Assembly (NCBI GenBank): GCA_016717345.1 | Contig: JADKFR010000009.1 | Span: forward strand, 69,336-133,335 | Direction of reading: 5' to 3' | Origin: Propionibacteriaceae bacterium | GTDB lineage: Bacteria > Actinomycetota > Actinomycetes > Propionibacteriales > Propionibacteriaceae | Length of the DNA: 64,000 nt | Shown: positions 9,492 through 17,104 of the stretch, piece by piece | Numbering within the stretch: position 1 is the first letter of the stretch | Layout: each line of letters begins with the position of its first letter | The notes under the pieces: generated by a model | What the model was told of the DNA's origin: nothing | Databases searched by the model: none | What the model saw: the letters and a program-made list of their open reading frames with translations, nothing else | Position numbers and translations under genes: made by a program

Positions 9492-9523
9492 GGTGTGCCG
9501 GTTGACCACACAGCCGGCACACC
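9492..9523. terminator. Bidirectional hairpin between convergent genes
   Basis: Perfect 10-bp stem GGTGTGCCGG / CCGGCACACC (9492-9501 with 9514-9523) around a 12-base loop. It lies between the esterase stop (9293) and the kinase stop (9551), which converge. No long T run follows, as is common in high-GC actinobacteria. Confidence 0.6.
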
Positions 9524-9550
9524 GCTTGCCCCGGCACCGAGCCGAGCGGG

Positions 9551-12500
9551 CTACGCCTGTTCGGGTTCGGCTCCGGTTTCGATCACCCGGACAGCGAGTT
9601 CACGGAGCTTCAGGTTCCGGTTCTGACTGGACTGCTTGAGCCGGTCGAAGGCCGCGGCGGGTCGCAACCGGTGACGTTCGACGAGGATGCCAACCGCCTG
9701 CCCGATCAGGCGATGGCTTTCCAGGGCGAGCTGAAGGTTGGCGTGCCGATCGGCGGCTTGTTGGACGGTGAGCAACCGGTCGACGGCAAGTCCGAACCCT
9801 TGGGCCAGCAGGTCGGCCGCAATCATCTCGTCGGCGCCGATCCGGCGTGGCCGGGGGAACTGCACCCAGGCCCGGACGGCGGTCGTGCTGGTCTGGGGCA
9901 CCAGCAGGATTCCGGGACGCAGGCTCGTGGTGTCCGCCGAGGGTTCGCCGGCGATCCCGACAGCGACGTCGGCTGTCAACTCGTCGGCTTCCAGGCTGCG
10001 GCCGGAGCCGAAGAGGTGCCGCTCGCCGATGTCGAGCTGGATGGTGCTGCCGCCGTCGAACAACACCTCGAAACCATGCCCGGCGACGCCGAGCAGGGTG
10101 GCCAGGTCGTCGCTGCGTCCGAAGTCGGCGCTGACCTGAGCTGCGGCGGCCCGGCGTTGCTGGGCCTGTTTGGCCCTGGTGATGTCGCGCAGCACCCGGA
10201 TCCTCAGGCTCGGCCCCGTCCCCGGTGGGTCCACGCTGCTGCCCATGCTGTGAACCCAAACCGGACGCCGGTCGCTGGTGTAGAACAGCAATTCGGCATC
10301 CACCTCCCGGTGGGTGTGCAGCGCCGTGACCGCAGCCAGGGCATCCGCGTCCTCGGCTTCACAGGGCCACCACGGGTAGGGCGGGCGCAGCGGGCCGTCG
10401 GCGAGGCTGTAGCCGAACAGCTGGGTGAATGCGTCATTCAATTCGAGCACCAGGCCGGTCTCGTCGAAGATCAGCAGGGGGTCGCGCAGGGACGCCATGA
10501 TCGCCCGCCGCCAGGCAGCGTCGGCTGAGCGCTGGTTGGCCCGGGCCAGGTTCGCGGCCAGCCGGCCGCGGAGGTCGACCAGGCTGAACGGCTTGGTGAC
10601 GTAATCGTCGGCACCCCGCTCCAGGCCCACGGCGGCCGCCTCGGCCCCGCCCCGGGAGGACAGCAACACCACCGGCAGGTCCCGCAGCACCGGATCGGCT
10701 CTGATCGCAGCGACCAGCCCCAAGCCGTCCAAGCCGGCCATGGTCACGTCGCTGAGAACCAACTCAATCGGACGCGACCGCAGCAGCGACAGCGCCTCCG
10801 CGCCGTCCGCGGCGACGTCCACCGCATAGTCGGAGCAAAGGCTGCCCGCCAGGAAGCGGGCGAGGTCCGGGTCGTCCTCGACCACCAGCAAACGCGGCGA
10901 CGTGGCCGAACCCTGGTGGCCGCCGATCGCCCCCTCATTTTGCCAGCCGGCGATCTCAGCCAGGAAGGAATCCACGTGCCGCGGCGTCACCGAACTACCG
11001 GTCACCCCCTCGGCTCGGGCGGGGACGAACGGCAGCCGCACCGTGAACGTGCTCCCCACCCCCGGGGAGGAGTCCAAGGAGACCGCACCACCCAGGAGCT
11101 CCGACAGGTTGCGCACCATCGCCAAACCGATCCCGGCCCCGGCCGCCGACCGGGCGCCCGGCCTGGCGGCCAGCCGCTCGAAGCGAGCGAACACCCGCTC
11201 CTGGTCGGCGGCGTCGATCCCCAGGCCCGTGTCGCTGACCCGGATCAGGTACTCCTGCTCCACCTCGGTCAGGTGAAGTTCCACCCGACCGGCCGGGGTG
11301 TACTTCAACGCGTTGGTGAGCAGGTTCGAAACGATCCGCTCGAACAGGTCCCGATCCAGCAACGCGCTGCGGCTCAACTGCCGGATCTCGACTGCGAACT
11401 CCAGCCCGGCCCGCTCGAAAGCCCCGGCGAAACTGCTTGCCAGCGCAGAGGTCAACGCGCTGACGTCCACCGGAACCAGGTTGGGGACCAACCTGCCCGC
11501 CTCCAACCGGGCGAAGTCGAGCATGGCCTCCACCATGCGCGTCAATCTCGCCACGTTCGCCTGCACCAGCGCCAATCCCTCCCGGGACTCGGCGCCCAGG
11601 CCCCGCTCCCGTTCCAGCACCTCCTGCACGGGGGCCGAGATCAGGGCGAGCGGGGTGCGTAACTCGTGGCTGACACCGGCGAAGAACGCCGACCTGGAGG
11701 CGTCCAGCGCCGCCAGCCAGCTCACCTGTCGCTGCTCTGCCAACAACTCCGCCTGGCTCCCCAAGGCAGCGGCAATGGTGGCCGTCACCAACCCCAGATA
11801 GGCGCCAAGCGCGGCGTCCCACGGCCGCTGGGGCCCGGTGGCGACCACCAGGACGTGACTCACCGCGCCCGGCTCCACGCCTCCGATCGGGAACCCGTGC
11901 CAGCCCGACACCCCCGCCGCCTCCGCCACCACGTGCTGCGACTCCCCGGCGGCCAGGCAGGCGCCCACCACCGCGGCGGCCGAGGTTGGATCGAACACCT
12001 CCCCGAAGCTGGCCAGCGCCTCATCCGCCAGGCCGTCCGGTGATTCGACGCGGTAGAAGGCGGCTGCCGGATGATCCGAGTCGTTGCCCGCCAACACCGC
12101 CATCGCAACCTCAGCGGCCGTCTCCTGGGTGCGGGCGGCGCCCACCTGAGCGCCCAACTCGACCAGCGTGCGCATCCGCCGAACCGCGAGCACCTCAGCC
12201 GTCGTCTCGATGAAGGTGGAGAACACCCCAACCGGTCGGCCCGACTCGTCGATGATCGGGGTGTAGCTGAACGTGAAGTAGCACTCCTCGACCGGCACCA
12301 CCCGATTGATCGGCACGAGCCGGTCGGCCGCAAAGAATGGGCGACCGTCCTCCAGGATCCCCGCCAACCGTTGACTCACCTGGGCCGCCTCGGGCCACAC
12401 CTCGGCGGTGGGCCGCCCCAGCGCCAAGGCGAACCGCTCCGGGCCGTACACCTCACGGCACGCGTCGTTGTAGCACACGATCAGTTCGGGCCCCCACCGC

Positions 12501-12721
12501 ACCGACGTCGGGAACAGCGAGCCCAGGCACAAGCTCACCGCGCTCCGCAGTTGCAGCGGCCACGCCTCGATCGGGCCCAGCCCGGTCGACGACCAGTCGA
12601 ATGCAGCCGTCCGGGCCCCCATCTCACCCTGGTTGGACAGCCACTCCAGCCAGTCAGCGGTTCCCTGCCGACTCGGGCCGCGTGCGGGGTCACGCGGCGC
12701 GCCCGCCTTGCCTGAAGTCAT
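9551..12721 (-). CDS. Hybrid sensor histidine kinase with receiver, PAS and C-terminal ANTAR domain
   Basis: A 1056-residue multidomain signalling protein with no membrane segment, so cytoplasmic. Domains in order: PAS-like (~25-180, LRSAVSLCLGSLFPTSVRWG), GAF (~185-325), HisKA with the H-box GVSHELRTP (His352), HATPase with NLLTNALKYTPAG and DTGLGIDAADQERVFARF (~415-570), receiver with LVVEDDPD and the acceptor LSDVTM (Asp658), second PAS (~735-860), GAF-like (~870-970), and an ANTAR domain (~985-1045, NLQLALESHRLIGQAVGILV). ANTAR domains bind RNA and drive antitermination. Putting one downstream of a kinase and receiver could let a single polypeptide go from sensing to RNA binding. ATG 12721 is chosen over GTG 12727 because AGGGAG lies five bases ahead of it. 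No partner gene is adjacent. Confidence 0.88.
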   Translation of the reverse strand: MTSGKAGAPRDPARGPSRQGTADWLEWLSNQGEMGARTAAFDWSSTGLGPIEAWPLQLRSAVSLCLGSLFPTSVRWGPELIVCYNDACREVYGPERFALALGRPTAEVWPEAAQVSQRLAGILEDGRPFFAADRLVPINRVVPVEECYFTFSYTPIIDESGRPVGVFSTFIETTAEVLAVRRMRTLVELGAQVGAARTQETAAEVAMAVLAGNDSDHPAAAFYRVESPDGLADEALASFGEVFDPTSAAAVVGACLAAGESQHVVAEAAGVSGWHGFPIGGVEPGAVSHVLVVATGPQRPWDAALGAYLGLVTATIAAALGSQAELLAEQRQVSWLAALDASRSAFFAGVSHELRTPLALISAPVQEVLERERGLGAESREGLALVQANVARLTRMVEAMLDFARLEAGRLVPNLVPVDVSALTSALASSFAGAFERAGLEFAVEIRQLSRSALLDRDLFERIVSNLLTNALKYTPAGRVELHLTEVEQEYLIRVSDTGLGIDAADQERVFARFERLAARPGARSAAGAGIGLAMVRNLSELLGGAVSLDSSPGVGSTFTVRLPFVPARAEGVTGSSVTPRHVDSFLAEIAGWQNEGAIGGHQGSATSPRLLVVEDDPDLARFLAGSLCSDYAVDVAADGAEALSLLRSRPIELVLSDVTMAGLDGLGLVAAIRADPVLRDLPVVLLSSRGGAEAAAVGLERGADDYVTKPFSLVDLRGRLAANLARANQRSADAAWRRAIMASLRDPLLIFDETGLVLELNDAFTQLFGYSLADGPLRPPYPWWPCEAEDADALAAVTALHTHREVDAELLFYTSDRRPVWVHSMGSSVDPPGTGPSLRIRVLRDITRAKQAQQRRAAAAQVSADFGRSDDLATLLGVAGHGFEVLFDGGSTIQLDIGERHLFGSGRSLEADELTADVAVGIAGEPSADTTSLRPGILLVPQTSTTAVRAWVQFPRPRRIGADEMIAADLLAQGFGLAVDRLLTVQQAADRHANLQLALESHRLIGQAVGILVERHRLRPAAAFDRLKQSSQNRNLKLRELAVRVIETGAEPEQA

Positions 12722-12852
12722 CCACACTCCCTGCGATTCGGAGGCCTGCCTGATCGAGGCGAGCCGGGAGCTCAGCCCTCGGCCCTGATTCTAGGACGCC
12801 CGTCCCCGCCCGCCAGCCCCCGAACCCTTGTCGTACGTTCGCCGCTTCGGCC

Positions 12853-13629
12853 TCAAGCCAACACCGTCCCCGTGCTGCGGGCGAGGGATTCCAGCAGCCG
12901 GTCCTGGACGTGCGCATCATGGACTGCGGGGTGCGGTTCGCGGCGCCGCTGGTGGTGCCAGTAGCCACCGCTGGTGAGAGCCTCGGGGTCGGCACTGGTG
13001 GCCAGCCACTCCTGGGTGAGGTGGCCGAGACGCAGGTCGTCCGGCGCCCCCGGTCCGCCCATCCGGGTGGGGACCCACCCAGGGTCCACCGCGTTGCTGA
13101 GCGCCCCAGGCCGGAGCCTGGCAACGGCCATGGCCAGAGTAGTGACGAGGAGTTTGCTGTCCGAATAGCTGCTCGATCCTCCGCCGTCCCAGTCGACCGC
13201 CTCCAAGTCGGGCCGACCGCTCCGATGCATGCCGCTGCTGAGGTAGATGAGCCGCCGGGTACCCAGCAGGGAGGCGGTCAGCAGGTAGGGGGCGACGACG
13301 TTCACGGGCAGGACCTGTGATCCGGAGAAGACACCCGCGTTGTGGATGACCACGTCCACGCCGCCCCCGGCATTGACCGCCTCAGCCAGCAGGCGGGTCT
13401 GGGTTCGGTCGGACAGGTCGCCGATCACCACCTCGGCACCCTGCTCCAGCAGGTGCCGAACCGCAGGGAGCCTGGTGCGATGGCGGACGTGCACCACGAC
13501 TGCCTGCCCGGCAGCGAGCAGGGCCTCGGCGGTGAGGCGTCCCAGCCCGTCAGCCGATCCGGTCACCAGGATGCGGCCACTGGTCGGAGTTGGGTTGTTG
13601 TCCACCCCCGTGAGGCTAGCCGGTGGCAC
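12853..13629 (-). CDS. Short-chain dehydrogenase/reductase
   Basis: A 258-residue Rossmann-fold oxidoreductase. The cofactor glycine motif is TGSADGLG (~res 23-30), followed by HVRHR, which favours NADP(H). Then come GDLSDRTQ, VIHNAGVF (the NNAG equivalent), LIYLSSGMH with the catalytic Ser, and the YSDSK active-site Tyr and Lys. PGWVPTRMGG follows. The gene is monocistronic and points towards the kinase gene, 130 bp away on the same strand. The start is probably GTG 13629; a later GTG at 13605 is possible. Substrate unknown. Confidence 0.82.
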   Translation of the reverse strand: MPPASLTGVDNNPTPTSGRILVTGSADGLGRLTAEALLAAGQAVVVHVRHRTRLPAVRHLLEQGAEVVIGDLSDRTQTRLLAEAVNAGGGVDVVIHNAGVFSGSQVLPVNVVAPYLLTASLLGTRRLIYLSSGMHRSGRPDLEAVDWDGGGSSSYSDSKLLVTTLAMAVARLRPGALSNAVDPGWVPTRMGGPGAPDDLRLGHLTQEWLATSADPEALTSGGYWHHQRRREPHPAVHDAHVQDRLLESLARSTGTVLA

Positions 13630-13869
13630 GGATTCGTGGCATCGCTGACTCAGGGACGCACCGGTGCCCGATCACCGTCCCAGCGCCCATTTGGACCGGC
13701 TCTCAGCGCCCACCCTGGGCGCACGTGCCCCGGCTTGGGCCGTCGCAAGCTCGACCCTCCCTTGGGGGGAGTTGTACGCAGGAATCTCGACAAGCTGCCT
13801 CGTGGCGTTGAGCATGGGGGTAGCCGCGGCCGCACCCTTGGCCGGATCGGCTGACCGAGAGGTGGGGCC

Positions 13870-15786
13870 ATGCCCAGTCTTCGTCCGATGTCCAGCTTCG
13901 AGCTGACCGACCCCGCAAGCTACGCCGCTCCACCCTTGGAGTGCGACCTGGTGATGAAGGGCGGGATCACCAGCGGCCTGGTCTATCCGAAGGCAGCCGC
14001 TCGCCTGGCGACCCGCTACCGCTTCCGCAGCGTGGGTGGGGCTTCGGCTGGGGCGATCGCCGCAGGCCTCACCGCCGCGGCGGAGTACCGCCGGCAGCAC
14101 TCGGGAGACGGTGAAGCCCAAGCGGGTGCCGGGTTCGCGAAGCTGGTCACGATCCCGCAGGTGCTCGGGACCAAGCTGTCGACCTTGTTCCTGCCGTCGG
14201 TGCCGCTGGCCCCGAGCTATCAGGCCCTCACCGCGTGGATCGAGCCGGGCTGGGGGACGGCCAGGAAGCTGCGGGCGACCCTGGCGAAGGTCGTCTCGGG
14301 TGCGCCGCTGGTCGTCGTGGGCGTCACGCTTGCGCTGCTGGTTCCCGGGCTTCTGGTCGCGCTGGCCGTCCAGGGGTGGGCGGTAGACGCCGCGGGCTGG
14401 GGCCGGGCACTGTGGTCGTTGCTGGTGTGGCTGCCCGCGGCCGGGCTGATCGGACTCATGGTCGGCGGCGTCGTGATGATCAGACGAACCCTGGCCGAGT
14501 TGCCGCGCAACGGCTACGGCTTCTGTCGTGGCCTGGCAGACCCCCACACCACGCCGGCCGACCCGCCCCTCACGGTGTGGCTGACCGACTGGCTGGATCA
14601 GGTCGCGGGCCTGGACCCGCAGGGCGGACCGCTCACGTTCGGCCACCTGTACGGCGAGGAGGCGTCCGCGGTCTTTCGCGAACTGGGCTTGGATCGGGCC
14701 TCAGCACCGGCGTCGCCCGCCCAGCGCCGGGCGTTCAAGCCGGACCTGGACCTTCAGATGATGACCACCTGCCTGACCTTCTCCCGTCCGTACGCTTTTC
14801 CTTTCCGGACAAAGGTCTTCTGCTACTGCCCGCGCTGTTGGCAGGACTACTTCCCGTCCCGGGTGTTGAAGCAGCTCAACGACAACTCCAGCGAACCGCC
14901 TCCCGCCACGCAACGGGTTGGAGGGGAGAACGTCCCGATCGATCTGCACTGTGTCCATCACCGCGACGTGACGGTCCGGATGCTCCCGTCCGTGCCTGAT
15001 ATTCCGGTGGTGATCGGCGTTCGGATGAGCCTGAGCTTCCCGATCCTGTTGAGCGCCGTGCCGTTCCAGGCGGTTGACTACAACCGCGCTGACGGCAAGC
15101 GGGGACTGCTCGAGGTGTGGTTCACCGATGGCGGGCTCGCCAGCAATTTCCCGATCCACTTCTTCGACTCGCTGCTGCCGAGCAGACCCACCTTCGGCAT
15201 CAACCTGACCGACCCGCACCCCGACCGTCCGGACGAATTGGTGCACCGGCCGCGGGGGAACGCCTCGGGATTGACCCCACGGCCGAAGCCGTTCGCGTCG
15301 GTCGGCGGGTTCCTGGTCTCCGTGTTCAACACCATGCACGACTGGGTGGACGGGATGGCGCTGCCGGCGCCCGGGTTCCGGGACCGGATCGTTGACCTGA
15401 GGACCGGTGAGGGCGAGGGTGGCCTCAACTTGAAGATGACGAGCCGGACCATTGAGGCGCTCGGCGCGCGGGGAGACCAGGCGGCGTTGGAACTCGAGGA
15501 TTTCGACTTCGACAATCACCGGTGGGTGCGCTACCGCACCGCCATGGGTGGCTTGTCGGAGGCCTTCGACGCGATGGTGGAGGCACGGACGGGCTACGAG
15601 CAACTCCTCGACGAGGGCTACGACGAGAGCTATGCCTTCGAATCGAAGGCCGCAACTCAGGCCGATGCGACCGCCACCCGAGCGCTGCTGGACACCGCGC
15701 AGGCTTGGGCGGACGCCGAGTACCCCGCAACGCGCGGTCCGCTCCCCCGCCCCCGGCCGCAGGTCAGGATGGTGATGCGCCAGTAG
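13870..15786 (+). CDS. Patatin-like phospholipase with two membrane segments
   Basis: A 638-residue patatin-family lipid hydrolase. The oxyanion glycine loop is VMKGGITSGLVYP, the nucleophile elbow GGASAGAI (Ser59) and the catalytic Asp in FTDGGLASNFP (Asp420), so the Ser-Asp dyad is complete. Between them, residues ~145-215 contain two hydrophobic helices (LVVVGVTLALLVPGLLVALA; LLVWLPAAGLIGLMVGGVVM), so the enzyme is membrane-anchored. A CPRC pair sits near residue 319. ATG 13870 follows GAGAGGTGGGG. Its 3' end overlaps the convergent MBL gene by 23 bases. Family role: phospholipid or acylglycerol hydrolysis; several patatins are bacterial defence effectors. That link is inference here. Confidence 0.85.
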   Translation: MPSLRPMSSFELTDPASYAAPPLECDLVMKGGITSGLVYPKAAARLATRYRFRSVGGASAGAIAAGLTAAAEYRRQHSGDGEAQAGAGFAKLVTIPQVLGTKLSTLFLPSVPLAPSYQALTAWIEPGWGTARKLRATLAKVVSGAPLVVVGVTLALLVPGLLVALAVQGWAVDAAGWGRALWSLLVWLPAAGLIGLMVGGVVMIRRTLAELPRNGYGFCRGLADPHTTPADPPLTVWLTDWLDQVAGLDPQGGPLTFGHLYGEEASAVFRELGLDRASAPASPAQRRAFKPDLDLQMMTTCLTFSRPYAFPFRTKVFCYCPRCWQDYFPSRVLKQLNDNSSEPPPATQRVGGENVPIDLHCVHHRDVTVRMLPSVPDIPVVIGVRMSLSFPILLSAVPFQAVDYNRADGKRGLLEVWFTDGGLASNFPIHFFDSLLPSRPTFGINLTDPHPDRPDELVHRPRGNASGLTPRPKPFASVGGFLVSVFNTMHDWVDGMALPAPGFRDRIVDLRTGEGEGGLNLKMTSRTIEALGARGDQAALELEDFDFDNHRWVRYRTAMGGLSEAFDAMVEARTGYEQLLDEGYDESYAFESKAATQADATATRALLDTAQAWADAEYPATRGPLPRPRPQVRMVMRQ

Positions 15787-17104
15787 CCCCGGCGGTGTCG
15801 GCGGCTGGGACGGCCGGCGCGTCGGCGTCGCTGACGAACCCGGGAGGCGGTCGGTCTTCTTCCACTTCGAAGCTGATCTCGGTCCACAGGTCCTCGTGGA
15901 CCGTGACCTGCGGGGTGACGGCCTCGGGTTGGTCGGCCCGCACCAGCGGGTGCTCGTGCGCGCTCAGGGCCGCCAGCAACTCCGGCTTGGGGATCGTCTT
16001 CTTCCAGCGCTCGACCAGGCCGTAGGGCAGCATCGCGTAGCCACCGTTGCGCCAGATCTCCTCGACGAACTGCTTGGGGGTGGCGTTGTGGGAGCCGTGA
16101 TGCCCGACCTTGTAGAAGGCCGCCCCGGCGAGCAGCTTTCGGCCCTGCGGATCGCCGAGGACGTGCTGCCAGGCGCCGTGTTGGGCGTCGCCGGGAAAGA
16201 CGAACCGGGTGCCGAACACCTCGAGCACGAAGAACAGGCTGGTGTTGTTGACCGCCCGCTCCAGCAGCGAGGAGGCGGCCAGCAACTGCTCGTCCAGGGT
16301 GAAGCGGAGGCTGCCGCGAGCCCGCTTGAGGTCGGGGGACAAGCGCCGCGGATCCGCCACGATGTAGTCGTCGTCGAACAGGGGTTCCACCGCCGCCAGG
16401 TCGGAGGCTTCGGGGTCGCCGGCATCGAGCCGGAGCCACGCCACATTCGCCGGGGGGTCCATCAGTTTCAGCTCCGCCGGGTCCCGCGAGGGGCCGAGGA
16501 CGTGGACGGTGGCACCCCGCCCGCCCACGCTGATCCGGTTCTCGGCGGGGGTGAGGCTGGGCAGGAACCGGATCGTGGGGACGGTGGCGAACCGCCGGCC
16601 ACGACGTCCCAACAGCCGGTCGGCAGCCTCGGCGTTGCGCGAGGAGTTGACCGCGAACTCCTGGGCGGCCTTGAACGACGCGGTGCCCCGGGAGGCCCCC
16701 AGCGCCGGGTGGTTCGACATCAGGCCAAGCAGTCGATGCGCGGTCAGTTCCTGCCGGGTCCGCAAGGCGACCGCCGTCGGATCGGATCCGTCCTCCACGA
16801 ACGGCAGCCAGACCTGGGACACCTCGACCTGTTCCCACTCGTCGCGGGCAAAGCCGGCGATGTGGTCGGCGTGGTGATGGGTGGCGGCGACCACGTCGAG
16901 TCGCGGGACACCGTCCGGGCTGGCCGCCTTCAGGTCGGCGATGATCGCTTGGACGGTTTCGGCGATCGGCCTGGCCTGACCCTGCCAGTGCACCCCGCAG
17001 TCGACCAACATGCGCCAGACCCGGTCATCCTGGGTGAGGGTGACCACGAACGAATCCCCGAATCCGACGTTGTACATCCGGACTGTGACGCTGGCCGCCG
17101 TCAT
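15764..17104 (-). CDS. Metallo-beta-lactamase-fold hydrolase (ComEC C-terminal-like)
   Basis: A 446-residue cytoplasmic MBL-fold protein. It starts VTVRMYNVGFGDSFVVTLTQ and MLVDCGVHW, the ComEC/Rec2-type opening, followed by the metal motif THHHADHIAG (H76, H78, D80, H81). Later it has NNTSLFFVLEVFGTRFVFPG DAQHGAW and KVGHHGSHNATPKQFVEEIW, the downstream metal-binding aspartate and histidines. Such enzymes are usually nucleases or phosphodiesterases. ATG 17104 overlaps the stop of the upstream EVE-peptidase gene as ATGA, so the two are translationally coupled. Its tail overlaps the convergent patatin. There are no transmembrane segments, so it is not ComEC itself. Confidence 0.83.
   Translation of the reverse strand: MTAASVTVRMYNVGFGDSFVVTLTQDDRVWRMLVDCGVHWQGQARPIAETVQAIIADLKAASPDGVPRLDVVAATHHHADHIAGFARDEWEQVEVSQVWLPFVEDGSDPTAVALRTRQELTAHRLLGLMSNHPALGASRGTASFKAAQEFAVNSSRNAEAADRLLGRRGRRFATVPTIRFLPSLTPAENRISVGGRGATVHVLGPSRDPAELKLMDPPANVAWLRLDAGDPEASDLAAVEPLFDDDYIVADPRRLSPDLKRARGSLRFTLDEQLLAASSLLERAVNNTSLFFVLEVFGTRFVFPGDAQHGAWQHVLGDPQGRKLLAGAAFYKVGHHGSHNATPKQFVEEIWRNGGYAMLPYGLVERWKKTIPKPELLAALSAHEHPLVRADQPEAVTPQVTVHEDLWTEISFEVEEDRPPPGFVSDADAPAVPAADTAGATGASPS

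Noticed and set aside
15764..17104. ComEC competence protein
   Set aside because: Shares the MBL opening but has no membrane channel segments and is not near comEA; a soluble MBL hydrolase.
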